From contig JBGSTO010000466.1 in assembly GCA_041736465.1 (NCBI GenBank), positions 24,589-88,588 of the forward strand: a stretch of DNA of 64,000 nt, in the 5' to 3' direction. This document shows positions 7,664 through 15,754 of the stretch, in pieces (the first letter of the stretch is position 1; every line of letters begins with the position of its first letter). This DNA comes from JAJUJL01 sp041736465 (GTDB taxonomy: Bacteria > Chloroflexota > Anaerolineae > Anaerolineales > UBA4823). The translations under genes and the position numbers were made by a program. The notes under the pieces were generated by a model. The model ran no database searches, was not told the origin of the DNA, and saw only the letters and a program-made list of their open reading frames with translations.

Positions 7664-8089
7664 TTATGCTGCATCGGATGGTGGCGGTGAGGGTGGATCA
7701 GATTCGGGTTCTGCGCTTTCGGCTGTACCGGATGGCTGTTCCCCTGATCCTTTCCAACGATCGGAGGCTTTTTTCAATTCCTCGTTGACCATGCGCAGCG
7801 CACTGATCATTTCATCGCGCAGCTTGGTCTCAACCTCGCCGGTGCGGATGCGCTGGTGTAAGTTCTCAACATCGGAGCGGATGCGCTGCCCGGTCGGGCT
7901 TTCTTGAAAAGCATTTGCTTCCATGCGAATCGTCTTCGCCAGTTCATCCAGCCCGTCGCTGACTTCCTCGTGCAGGCGTTTTCTTTCCGGGCTATCCCAG
8001 GCGGAGCGCAGGGTATCGATAAGATTTTGTCCCAATTGGCGTAGTTCCTCGGTGATGCTGTCTTGGGGTTGAGGAGGTGTATCAGACAT
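7664..8089 (-). CDS. Hypothetical coiled-coil protein
   Basis: This is a soluble, highly charged protein of 141 residues, predicted mostly alpha-helical: EELRQLGQNLIDTLRSAWDS and ELAKTIRMEANAF are amphipathic, and the C-terminus is a disordered Pro/Ser/Glu tail. I do not recognise a family with certainty; similar proteins sit beside GerW-like genes. The start at 8089 (MSDTPPQPQ) has AAGGAG upstream. The frame stays open to 8182 only because it reads through a dispersed palindromic repeat, giving the familiar artefact peptide CHPERSEG, so that extension is rejected. Confidence 0.75.
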   Translation of the reverse strand: MSDTPPQPQDSITEELRQLGQNLIDTLRSAWDSPERKRLHEEVSDGLDELAKTIRMEANAFQESPTGQRIRSDVENLHQRIRTGEVETKLRDEMISALRMVNEELKKASDRWKGSGEQPSGTAESAEPESDPPSPPPSDAA

Positions 8090-8110
8090 CGTTTTTCTCC
8101 TTATTTGATC

Positions 8111-8164
8111 TGTCATCCTGAACGAAGTGAAGGATCTAGATCCTTCGCTCCGCTCAGGATGACA
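8111..8164. repeat. 54-bp dispersed palindromic repeat (TGTCATCCTGA type)
   Basis: Two 27-base arms (8111-8137 and 8138-8164) are inverted copies that match at 24 of 27 positions with no spacer. The outer ends are TGTCATCCTGA and TCAGGATGACA. Translated, such elements give CHPERSEGS, a peptide I recall from mis-annotated ORFs in many genomes. The element sits in the 5' leader region of the coiled-coil gene. No transposase or RAYT gene is in the window. Confidence 0.85.
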
Positions 8165-8230
8165 TCCTTGTGCGTGGCCCACTACGTGCGACCAGCTTTT
8201 TGCTAGACTCTGAAAGAACGGATTATACTG

Positions 8231-9190
8231 TTACGGACGTACGTGGATGTTGATCGCGCCCGCACCCTGGTCGATGTGTATGCGGATCGCTTCCGATGAC
8301 GAGGCATAAGACTCGGTTTCCCAGGTGCCATCGTCCTGCCGGCTGCCTCTGATCAGGCGCAGCTCAGGTCCGGGGTTGAACGCGCCGGCGCCGGAGTCCA
8401 GATCAAGTTGAACAGCAGCGCCAGCCGGCAGCTCGATATCGATTGCCCCTGCGCCGCCGTCGATCTCAACCCTATAGTCACCTAGCGGCAGTGAGAGCTG
8501 CACAGCTCCTGCGCCCTGGTCGATCTCAATCCCGCTCAAGCTCAGCTCGCTCAGATCAAATTGGTTTCCCCCGACGCCGCCATCCAGAGACAAGTTATAA
8601 AGCAGTCCTGGATGCAGAGCCACCGTCCAGGCAAGATCTTGCGGCCAATTTAGGCCAAAGTTCATACTCGGTCGTGTGCCGAGATTAATCTCTGCCCGGT
8701 TGCCCACGGTGCTGGAATCAAAATCGACCTCAGCATATGTCTTCAGGTCGGCAGTGAATGCCGATGAGCTCGAAGCAGGCAGGGCAGCGATGCTGTTCCT
8801 GCCAATATACCAGTCGATTTTTACATTTGCGCTTTGCAGGTCGTCGAGGGGTACATCGAGGTGTTCTTCAAGCAGCTCGACCGGCTGAAATACCTTGTTC
8901 ACAACGGGCAGGTTTGGATTGAGCAGTAAAACAATCACACCTGCGACGGCGGTCACTGAAAGCAGGCCTGAGATAACCGATCCGATGGCTGAGCGCCGCC
9001 CAATGATGATATCGATCCCGATCAAGATCAAGGCTACGGGCCACAATCGTGCGATCAACACCCAGCTTCCCGCTGAGATGAAGCCTAAATTTTGGAGCAG
9101 CAAGATGATCCCGAGTCCGATCAAGATCACCGGACCAACGACTGAAGGGTAAATCTTGCTGTTTCCGGTTGGAGAGTTGTCTATTGACAT
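8231..9190 (-). CDS. LiaF-like membrane protein (DUF5668 plus DUF2154-like)
   Basis: This 319-residue protein has three or four hydrophobic segments in residues about 18-92 (VGPVILIGLGIILLLQNLGF, ARLWPVALILIGIDIIIG, then VIVLLL), followed by an extracytoplasmic beta-rich domain with repeated GAGA motifs (IDQGAGAVQ, IDGGAGAID, LDSGAGAFN, IDQGAGAIN). This is the layout of LiaF-like cell-wall-stress proteins. In Firmicutes LiaF restrains the LiaS kinase; no kinase is adjacent here, so only a membrane-stress link can be proposed. AGAGG precedes the ATG. It is divergent from a membrane protein gene. Confidence 0.85.
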   Translation of the reverse strand: MSIDNSPTGNSKIYPSVVGPVILIGLGIILLLQNLGFISAGSWVLIARLWPVALILIGIDIIIGRRSAIGSVISGLLSVTAVAGVIVLLLNPNLPVVNKVFQPVELLEEHLDVPLDDLQSANVKIDWYIGRNSIAALPASSSSAFTADLKTYAEVDFDSSTVGNRAEINLGTRPSMNFGLNWPQDLAWTVALHPGLLYNLSLDGGVGGNQFDLSELSLSGIEIDQGAGAVQLSLPLGDYRVEIDGGAGAIDIELPAGAAVQLDLDSGAGAFNPGPELRLIRGSRQDDGTWETESYASSSEAIRIHIDQGAGAINIHVRP

Positions 9191-9336
9191 AAATTGACCT
9201 CTTTAATTGCCCAGGCAGAAACACTCTTATTGTAAACCTGGGTTTGCGATGAGCGGGCTTACATATTATGATATACGAAGAAACCGGCCAATGTTCGCGT
9301 GATTTGAATATTTTGTTGAAACCCATAGGAGGGGAT

Positions 9337-9897
9337 ATGTCCAGCAAACCCGTTTTTCAACAATCTGCTTCTGGTTATCGATGGTTTCCATTCTTATTGG
9401 TGACCACGCTTGCAGTTATGGCAGCTATGAGCAGGGTGAGTGCTCCTCTAACTACTGCTCAGGCGCCATTTGGGATCATTTCTTATGAATTTTCCGGAAC
9501 GATTGACCGGGCGAGGACGATTCTGGAATCCTGGTCTCATGCTGTGAAGCTGCGCGCCGCGTTTTCTCTGGGTCTGGATTATTTATTCATGCCGCTTTAC
9601 GCGGCTACCATCGGCCTGGCATGCCGCTGGGCAAGCGAAGTGCTTTCCAGGCGGCGATGGCCGTTTGAATTTTTAGGCGGCTGGTTGGCAGGTGGGTTGT
9701 GGCTGGCTGCGGGCCTGGACGCGGTCGAAAATATCGCCCTGACTGCTTTGCTGTTCGGTGCTTTTGATCCGTTTTGGCCTATAACGGCCTACATCTGCGC
9801 AGCAGTCAAGTTCGGCCTGGTCTTCTTAGGGATGGTGTATGCGTTCCTGGGGTTGATTGTGCGGCTGGTGGTTAAGCCGCCGGCAGCAAAAAACTGA
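9337..9897 (+). CDS. Hypothetical integral membrane protein
   Basis: This 186-residue protein has about four hydrophobic helices (FPFLLVTTLAVMAAM, YLFMPLYAATIGLACRW, FLGGWLAGGLWLAAGLDAV, VKFGLVFLGMVYAFLGLIV). I do not recognise the family. AGGAGGGG six bases before the ATG fixes the start at 9337 rather than the open frame from 9268. An intramembrane DAVENIALTALLF segment carries acidic residues. It stands alone between two envelope-stress-like genes. Confidence 0.7.
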   Translation: MSSKPVFQQSASGYRWFPFLLVTTLAVMAAMSRVSAPLTTAQAPFGIISYEFSGTIDRARTILESWSHAVKLRAAFSLGLDYLFMPLYAATIGLACRWASEVLSRRRWPFEFLGGWLAGGLWLAAGLDAVENIALTALLFGAFDPFWPITAYICAAVKFGLVFLGMVYAFLGLIVRLVVKPPAAKN

Positions 9898-9992
9898 AAT
9901 AGGTCCTTTGATTTGATCGCCTGAGCAACGCGACCTGCACTCCTTCCAGGCGTATATCCTTCTAGATACAATATTCTGGAAGGAGTTTCAGC

Positions 9993-10859
9993 ATGTTATC
10001 TCGAAAAATGATCCTCATACTCATGGTGATTGCTTTGGTCACAATGGCCTGCGGTATAACCTTCAATTTTCCGATGGAAGATGTGCGCACCATTCCGACT
10101 GTGGTTGAAGATCTTATTGTTCCCCTACCTGAGAGTTCAGGCACGATGCAGCTGACCCTGGGATTCGGAGCTGGGGAGCTTTACCTGGCGCCAGGTGCAG
10201 AGCAAGCACTGGTGGAAGGTAAGGCGACCTATAACGTTGATGAATTGAAGCCAAAAGTGCGCATCGATGGCAGCAGCGTCCGAATCGAAACCGGAAACCT
10301 GGAAATCCAGGGTTTACCCAATTTCAGAAATCGCTACGAGCACAAATGGGATTTGAAACTGTTGGATACACCGCTGGATCTGGTGATCAACGCCGGAGCC
10401 TACAAGGGGAGTTTCGACCTGGGAGGTCTTTCCCTGGTATCGCTCCGGGTTACGGATGGCGCCGCGGATGTTGACTTAGATTTCTCGTCCCTAAACCGGG
10501 TGGTCATGGACTCCCTGCGCTATGAAACCGGGGCTTCATCGGTGCGGCTGAGTCGCTTGTCCAATGCGAATTTCGAGCGCCTGGACTTCAAAGGCGGTGC
10601 GGGAGATTATACGCTGGATTTCTCGGGCGATTTACAGCGCGATGCCACGGTGACAATCGATACCGGCGTAAGCTCAGTAAAATTGATTGTGCCCGAAAAT
10701 GTGAATGCGCGCCTGCTGTTCGATGGTGGGCTGTCCAATGTGGACCTGGGCGGGGCATGGGAACGTGATGGGAATGATTACGTGCTGCGCGGCGATGGCC
10801 CACGCCTGACCATTAACGTCAACATGGGAGCCGGCAGCCTGGAACTGCGCAACCGCTAA
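9993..10859 (+). CDS. Toast-rack/DUF4097-like lipoprotein
   Basis: This 288-residue lipoprotein has lipobox Cys20 (VTMAC). The mature part is a repetitive beta-rich domain: LTLGFGAGELYLAPG, VINAGAYKGSFDLGG, VTDGAADVDLDFSS, LDFKGGAGDYTLDF, INVNMGAGSLELRN. That fits the toast_rack_N/DUF4097 adhesin-like fold found at the C-terminus of LiaF-type proteins. It is probably an envelope-stress or surface lipoprotein; no partner is known. GGAAGGAG lies 8 bases before the ATG. A bidirectional terminator follows. Confidence 0.82.
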   Translation: MLSRKMILILMVIALVTMACGITFNFPMEDVRTIPTVVEDLIVPLPESSGTMQLTLGFGAGELYLAPGAEQALVEGKATYNVDELKPKVRIDGSSVRIETGNLEIQGLPNFRNRYEHKWDLKLLDTPLDLVINAGAYKGSFDLGGLSLVSLRVTDGAADVDLDFSSLNRVVMDSLRYETGASSVRLSRLSNANFERLDFKGGAGDYTLDFSGDLQRDATVTIDTGVSSVKLIVPENVNARLLFDGGLSNVDLGGAWERDGNDYVLRGDGPRLTINVNMGAGSLELRNR

Positions 10860-10886
10860 TCTGTAAAATACAGCCTGATAACAATT

Positions 10887-10912
10887 CAGCGCCCCAGATA
10901 CCTGGGGCGCTG
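10887..10912. terminator. Bidirectional intrinsic terminator
   Basis: A perfect 11-bp GC-rich stem with a four-base loop (10887-10897 and 10902-10912), followed by an AT-rich stretch (ATATTATTCTTTT on the plus strand), separates the convergent lipoprotein and ferredoxin genes. Confidence 0.8.
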
Positions 10913-10937
10913 ATATTATTCTTTTGAATCGGGTCGA

Positions 10938-11336
10938 TTACTCCAGTGCTGAGTACCCAGGCCCCTTAGTGAAATAATCGTAATTGGGTTGGATGTCGGC
11001 TGTCAAATCTACAACCTCGCCGGATTCGAGAGCGCGTACGCTATCCAACACGACTTTCTCGCCATGATGGTTGGTGCCTTCAAAGTGACCGGTGAGTCCA
11101 ACCAGGCTGATGAATTCACCGCCCTTAGCGTCGTAGGCGGAGGGCACTTCATCTTCAGGGAAGATGGCCTCATAGGGGCACTCGGGGATGCAGGCGCCGC
11201 AGTCGATGCAGGTGTCGGGGTCAATATAATACCACGGCCATTCTTCCTGTGGCTTCCCAGGCACGATGCATTCCACGGGGCATACATCAACACAGCCCGA
11301 GTCGCGCAGACACAAGCTCGTGATGATATGGGTCAT
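10938..11336 (-). CDS. FdxA-type 7Fe or 2[4Fe-4S] ferredoxin
   Basis: This is a 132-residue electron carrier. The N-terminal cluster region has Cys9, Cys15, Cys19 and Cys23 (LCLRDSGCVDVCPVECI), and the second cluster has CIDCGACIPECPYEAIF followed by EDEVPSAY. The layout matches the FdxA ferredoxins of actinobacteria, which carry one [3Fe-4S] and one [4Fe-4S] cluster. The C-terminal extension of about 60 residues is longer than in those and has no cysteine. GGAGG precedes the ATG. It is divergent from the Ni-superoxide dismutase gene. Confidence 0.9.
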   Translation of the reverse strand: MTHIITSLCLRDSGCVDVCPVECIVPGKPQEEWPWYYIDPDTCIDCGACIPECPYEAIFPEDEVPSAYDAKGGEFISLVGLTGHFEGTNHHGEKVVLDSVRALESGEVVDLTADIQPNYDYFTKGPGYSALE

Positions 11337-11451
11337 AGTTTCTTACCTCCGTGTTCTCTAGAAAGGTATTTGTGGATTGCTTACATTGTACCTCAAAATA
11401 CTAAATGACGCGCTTCCCGGTTGATATTTTTCAGCACAATTCATTCTCTCC

Positions 11452-11480
11452 TTGACAAGTCATCGTTTTCTCAGTATGAT
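11452..11480 (+). promoter_or_regulatory. Sigma-70-type promoter of sodN
   Basis: TTGACA (11452-11457) and TATGAT (11475-11480) are separated by exactly 17 bases. This is the best canonical promoter in the window. Predicted transcription starts near 11487, leaving a leader of about 90 bases before sodN. Confidence 0.8.
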
Positions 11481-11577
11481 CTTAGCGCGTTATACAATAT
11501 CTTGACAGAGCTTGTATCTGTCGGCGTCGTCGCAACCGCTCACTTTACCCACATATTTATCAACACAGGAGGATATG

Positions 11578-12078
11578 ATGTTCTATAGACTTTTGGAAGC
11601 TTTGGATCATTCGTTTCAATTCGAGCGCGCCCAGGCTCACTGTGACATTCCCTGTGGGATCTACGATCCCAGCGGAGCACAGATTGCAGCCCTGACCGTG
11701 GTGCGCATGATGGACCTGATGGCAGACCTGGAAGGCAAGGGCGGCGAGAAAAATGCAGCCTATCTCAACAGCATGGCGCGTTATATTGTGATCAAAGAAG
11801 AGCACGCGGAGAAGGTAAAGGCAGAAATCCGCGTCATCTGGGGCGATTACATCAAAGCCCAGCACGTCGAGCAGTTCCCGCAGGTGCACCAGGTCGTTCA
11901 TAAAATTATGCAGCTTGGCTCAAAATCCCGGCAGACGGCTGATCGCGAGAGCGGTGTTGCCCTTGTCGAGGCAGTCAATGAATTTGCCGAGATCTTCTGG
12001 GCCACGAAAGGCAACAAAACCAAGCGCGCCAAAGCGCCGTACGCACCGGCGCTCGAGCTGGTTTACCCCGATCTCTAA
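11578..12078 (+). CDS. sodN: Nickel-containing superoxide dismutase
   Basis: This 166-residue precursor dismutates superoxide using nickel. The Ni-hook HCDIPCGIYDP begins at residue 21, so a 20-residue leader must be removed to expose His1; the leader ends AQA, a signal-peptidase-like cleavage site. The rest is the four-helix bundle (ARYIVIKEEHAEKVK onward). AGGAGG at 11567-11572 favours the second of two adjacent ATGs. The stop codon is directly followed by the ATG of the maturation peptidase gene (TAAATG), so processing enzyme and substrate are made together. Confidence 0.95.
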   Translation: MFYRLLEALDHSFQFERAQAHCDIPCGIYDPSGAQIAALTVVRMMDLMADLEGKGGEKNAAYLNSMARYIVIKEEHAEKVKAEIRVIWGDYIKAQHVEQFPQVHQVVHKIMQLGSKSRQTADRESGVALVEAVNEFAEIFWATKGNKTKRAKAPYAPALELVYPDL

Positions 12079-12393
12079 ATGATCCAGATCATACGGGTGA
12101 CAGGCAGCAGCCTGTCACCCGATTATCAAGAAGGGGATTTTGTCGTTATCGTCAAAATTCCCTTCTTGCTGCATCTTAAGCGCATCAAGCCGGGAGACGT
12201 GGTGGTTTTTAACCATCCCGATTATGGGGTCATGATGAAGCGTGTCCAGCGCATCTCTGCGGCTGACGGCGAGATATTTGTCCTGGGTACACATCCTTCC
12301 AGCGTGGACAGCCGCCAATTCGGGCCAATCCGGCAAACTGATCTGATCGGCAAGGTCATCTGGCATATCCCGAGAAAGCAAGCGGCTGCGTAG
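12079..12393 (+). CDS. sodX: Nickel superoxide dismutase maturation protease
   Basis: This 104-residue S26-family (signal peptidase I-like) protease has catalytic Ser11 in GSSLSP and Lys54 in MMKRV, plus GDVVVFNHP and the C-terminal GKVIWHIP. Short size and position right after sodN identify it as the peptidase that trims the SodN leader to free the nickel-binding N-terminus. There is no strong membrane anchor, which agrees with cytoplasmic processing. Start overlaps nothing; it follows the sodN stop without a gap. Two bases separate it from the EamA gene. Confidence 0.93.
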   Translation: MIQIIRVTGSSLSPDYQEGDFVVIVKIPFLLHLKRIKPGDVVVFNHPDYGVMMKRVQRISAADGEIFVLGTHPSSVDSRQFGPIRQTDLIGKVIWHIPRKQAAA

Positions 12394-12394
12394 C

Positions 12395-13339
12395 ATGACG
12401 GGTGAGGAAAACAAACCGTTTGCACCTCCACTGCTGATCCTTGGGATCGGCATTCTGGCAGTCTCTACTGCCTCCATCCTCATTCGTTACGCTCAAAATG
12501 AAGTGCCTTCGCTGGTAATTGCCGCATACCGGCTTACCCTCGCCAGCCTATTGCTGGCGCCCGCGGCGATCTGGCGGCACCGGAAAGAAATCGCTGCGCT
12601 GCAGCGGCGAGATATAGCCCTGGCGCTGTTCTCGGGTTTTTTCCTGGCGCTGCATTTTGCCACCTGGATTACGTCTTTGGAATTCACCACGGTTGCCAGC
12701 TCGGTCGTGCTGGTAACAACCACACCCTTGTGGGTAGCTGTGTTTGCGCCGGTACTGCTTCGAGAACGGCTCTCGAAAGTGGTTGTGGTTGGGATGGGGA
12801 TGGCGCTGCTGGGCGGCATCCTGGTAAGCCTCAGTGATGCCTGCAGCTGGAGCATCTCGGGTTTTAACTGCGCAGAGAGCGCTACAATCCTGCGCGGCAG
12901 AGCAGCCTGGGGCAATTTCTTGGCAGTTTCTGGGGCTGTCATGGCGGCTGCCTACGTCATGATCGGGCGGGTACTGCGTCCCAAGCTGACGCTGATCCCC
13001 TATATCTTTTTGGTTTATGGCATGGCTGCAGTTGTTTTGATTGTCATAATGCTTGCAGCCCGATTGCCTGTTTTTGGTTACTCGCCCCAGGCGTATCTAT
13101 GGCTGGCACTGCTGGCACTGCTGCCCCAGCTGCTGGGTCATTCTTCGTTCAACTGGGCGTTACGTTATCTGTCTGCTGCATATGTGTCGATTACGCTGCT
13201 CGGCGAGCCGCTTGGAACGATCATCCTGGCATATTTTTTACTTCAGGAGAGACCGTCGTTAATGAAATTATTCGGTGCTATACTTATCCTATTCGGAATC
13301 TACACTGCCTCACGGAGCGAGCGCACACCGGCCGGGTAG
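12395..13339 (+). CDS. EamA/DMT-family transporter
   Basis: This 314-residue protein has about ten membrane helices in two EamA repeats, of the drug/metabolite transporter superfamily. The first repeat includes SILIRYAQNEVPSLVIAAYR and the second SVSITLLGEPLGTII-like sequence (YVSITLLGEPLGTIILAYF). The substrate is unknown. It starts one base after the sodX stop and so belongs to the sodN transcript, although a functional link to superoxide defence is not evident. A loop carrying DACSWSISGFNCAESA between helices 5 and 6 is longer than usual. Confidence 0.88.
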   Translation: MTGEENKPFAPPLLILGIGILAVSTASILIRYAQNEVPSLVIAAYRLTLASLLLAPAAIWRHRKEIAALQRRDIALALFSGFFLALHFATWITSLEFTTVASSVVLVTTTPLWVAVFAPVLLRERLSKVVVVGMGMALLGGILVSLSDACSWSISGFNCAESATILRGRAAWGNFLAVSGAVMAAAYVMIGRVLRPKLTLIPYIFLVYGMAAVVLIVIMLAARLPVFGYSPQAYLWLALLALLPQLLGHSSFNWALRYLSAAYVSITLLGEPLGTIILAYFLLQERPSLMKLFGAILILFGIYTASRSERTPAG

Positions 13340-13389
13340 AGGTGGGGCAGGTTGGGCAGGATTTGGAATTTGCAGCAGTTGGCGGTAGC

Positions 13390-15633
13390 ATGACGAAGAC
13401 GAAGAGCCAACGCTCCCTGGATGCTGAAGCCAACACGGGTGATTCAAGGTCAGGCCCGGAAGCGATCACGCCAGTGGCAGTAGCCGCGCGCCTGCAGCGC
13501 TTTGGGCGTGATCTGTCTGGTGTGGGTTTGCTGGCGCTGGCATTAATGACCCTGATGGCGCTGGCTCTGCCTGAATTGGCGACCGGCTTTCTGCTTCGCT
13601 GGTGGGGAAAACTGCTGTGGCTTTGGCTGGGTTGGGGGAGTTTATGGACGGTAATTGCCTTTGGAGTAGCGGGTCTCCTGATCATCCAACGCAGCGATGA
13701 TCGTCGACCGGTGCGTTGGGGGCGGGTCTACGCGCTGGAGTTGGCGGCTTTATCCAGCCTGGGGCTGCTTTCCTTGCTCGGTGGGCATTCTTTAGAACGG
13801 GCAGACCTTGGATACGACGGGGGCCGGGCGGGATGGGGGCTTGTCGAAGTATTCAATTTGTTCTTATCCCCCCTGGGATCTGCCGGCGATTTCATCCTAA
13901 TTATTCTGTTTTCCCTGCTTACCCTGTTTGGCCTGACCCTGGGTTTGGCACTGGAAAAGCGCATGATCCGCTGGTTAGAAAAGCTGGCGCAAGCGCCGCT
14001 TTCAGAGCCTGGACATCAGGAGCTGCCTGCAGGGGTGAGCGTTGCACCGATATTGAGCAGCGATGGGGCCAATTCGCTGGCAGCAACCCGTAAGCGAAAG
14101 ACCACGCTGCCACAGCAATACCGCAAGAATTTTCGCGTCGAGCAGCGCGAAGATAGCGGCGAGCGCACGGTTCCCCAGCGAGACGAACGCTTGCCGCCTT
14201 TGGATTTGCTTTCTAATGAGCCGCCTTTCCGGGCAGATGAGCGCAATATCAACCTGACCGCAGGATTAATTGAGAAAACCCTGGCTGAATTTGGGATTCC
14301 TGCTCGGGTAGTAGGTTTTCGGGTCGGGCCAACAGTCACGCAGTTTGCGGTCGAGCCTGGTTTCGTCGAGCGACCGGGCAATGAAGGCGACGCCGCACGC
14401 CAGAAGGTGCGTGTTGCACAGGTTTCCGCTTTATCCCGCGACCTGGCATTGGCGCTTTCGGCAGAAAGGCTGCGTATTCAGGCGCCGGTTCCTGGGCGCC
14501 CCTATATCGGTATCGAAGTTCCCAATTCACACTCTGCTGTTGTACGGCTTAAGCCGATTCTCGAATCGGATGCGTTTTATAACTTGAATTCGCCGCTAGC
14601 AATTGCATTAGGTAGAGATGTTTCGGGCCAGCCCGTAGTGGCTGATCTGGGGCGCATGCCGCACATGCTGATTGCAGGAACGACCGGCTCGGGAAAATCC
14701 GTGTGCATCGCAGCAATCACCAACTGCCTGGTAATGAACAATATGCCCGAGGATCTCCGGTTGATCATGATCGACCCCAAGATGGTGGAGCTGGTGCGCT
14801 TTAACGGATTGCCGCACCTGTACGGCAGGGTCGAGACCGACCTGCAGCGTATCCTGGGCGTGCTGCACTGGACGGTGGTAGAGATGGACCGGCGCTATAA
14901 GCTGCTGGAGTCATCCAAAGCCCGCAATCTGGACAGCTACAACCGCAAGGCGCGCCGGCGAAAAGACATCGAACCGCTGCCCAGAATCGTTGTATTTATC
15001 GATGAGCTGGCTGATCTGATGATGTCTGCTCCTGAGGAAACCGAGCCAACGCTGGTGCGGCTTGCACAAATGGCGCGCGCCACCGGTATCCACCTGGTCG
15101 TGGCGACCCAGCGTCCCAGCACTGACGTGGTCACCGGCTTGATTAAGGCCAATTTTCCAGCGCGCATCTCGTTTGCCGTGGCATCCTCGGTTGACTCAAG
15201 GGTGATCCTGGATATGACGGGCGCGGAATCGCTCTTGGGACGCGGCGATATGCTGTTTGTGCCGCCTGATGCGCAGGCGCCATTGCGGTCTCAAGGAGTC
15301 ATGGTGAGCGACCAGGAGGTTGAGCGAGTGATCACCTTCTGGCAAAAATCATACCCTGAAAGCCTTGACGAACAACCTCCCTGGGAAAAGCTGCTCCAAG
15401 AAGAATCCATCCTGGCAGATCGCGACGACCTGGTGAAGAAGGCCATCGCCATCGTGCGTGAAACCCAGCGCGCCAGCGCTTCTATGCTGCAGCGCCGCCT
15501 GCGGATCGGGTACCCGCGTGCAGCCCGCCTGATCGACGAATTGGAAGCCCTGGGTGTCATTGGGCCATCACAAGGGGGAGGGCGTGAGCGAGAAGTGATT
15601 ATCGGCTCAGAGGATGATCTGCCTGAGATTTAG
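13390..15633 (+). CDS. ftsK: FtsK/SpoIIIE-family DNA translocase
   Basis: This 747-residue DNA pump moves chromosome ends through the division septum. About four membrane helices lie in residues 40-190. A short charged linker follows, then the motor: beta domain (VVGFRVGPTVTQFAVEPG), Walker A GTTGSGKS, IMIDPKMVEL, Walker B IVVFIDELADLMM, and ATQRPSTDVVTGLIKANFP. A C-terminal winged-helix gamma domain (ASASMLQRRLRIGYPRAARL) should read orienting sequences. The frame is open from 13099 inside the EamA gene; MTKTKSQ at 13390 is the first plausible start, but no good Shine-Dalgarno marks it. The linker is short compared with E. coli FtsK. Confidence 0.93.
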   Translation: MTKTKSQRSLDAEANTGDSRSGPEAITPVAVAARLQRFGRDLSGVGLLALALMTLMALALPELATGFLLRWWGKLLWLWLGWGSLWTVIAFGVAGLLIIQRSDDRRPVRWGRVYALELAALSSLGLLSLLGGHSLERADLGYDGGRAGWGLVEVFNLFLSPLGSAGDFILIILFSLLTLFGLTLGLALEKRMIRWLEKLAQAPLSEPGHQELPAGVSVAPILSSDGANSLAATRKRKTTLPQQYRKNFRVEQREDSGERTVPQRDERLPPLDLLSNEPPFRADERNINLTAGLIEKTLAEFGIPARVVGFRVGPTVTQFAVEPGFVERPGNEGDAARQKVRVAQVSALSRDLALALSAERLRIQAPVPGRPYIGIEVPNSHSAVVRLKPILESDAFYNLNSPLAIALGRDVSGQPVVADLGRMPHMLIAGTTGSGKSVCIAAITNCLVMNNMPEDLRLIMIDPKMVELVRFNGLPHLYGRVETDLQRILGVLHWTVVEMDRRYKLLESSKARNLDSYNRKARRRKDIEPLPRIVVFIDELADLMMSAPEETEPTLVRLAQMARATGIHLVVATQRPSTDVVTGLIKANFPARISFAVASSVDSRVILDMTGAESLLGRGDMLFVPPDAQAPLRSQGVMVSDQEVERVITFWQKSYPESLDEQPPWEKLLQEESILADRDDLVKKAIAIVRETQRASASMLQRRLRIGYPRAARLIDELEALGVIGPSQGGGREREVIIGSEDDLPEI

Positions 15634-15653
15634 GAAATACTCATTCGGACAGC

Positions 15654-15682
15654 TTGACAGTCATGCCGGGTTGAATTAGCAT
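15654..15682 (+). promoter_or_regulatory. Probable sigma-70 promoter upstream of the CDP-alcohol transferase
   Basis: TTGACA (15654-15659) is followed after 17 bases by TAGCAT (15677-15682), 72 bases before the next start codon. It would drive the phosphotransferase and lgt genes independently of ftsK. Confidence 0.5.
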
Positions 15683-15754
15683 TTACCTGGCGTGAAGCAG
15701 CACATTTGCCTTGCCTGTACGCCACCAGCCGAAAATTGAAAGGCGGATTAGATT

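Noticed and set aside
13099..13389. N-terminal extension of ftsK inside the EamA gene
   Set aside because: The EamA frame here is clearly coding, and the FtsK-frame residues show no membrane helix or family match.
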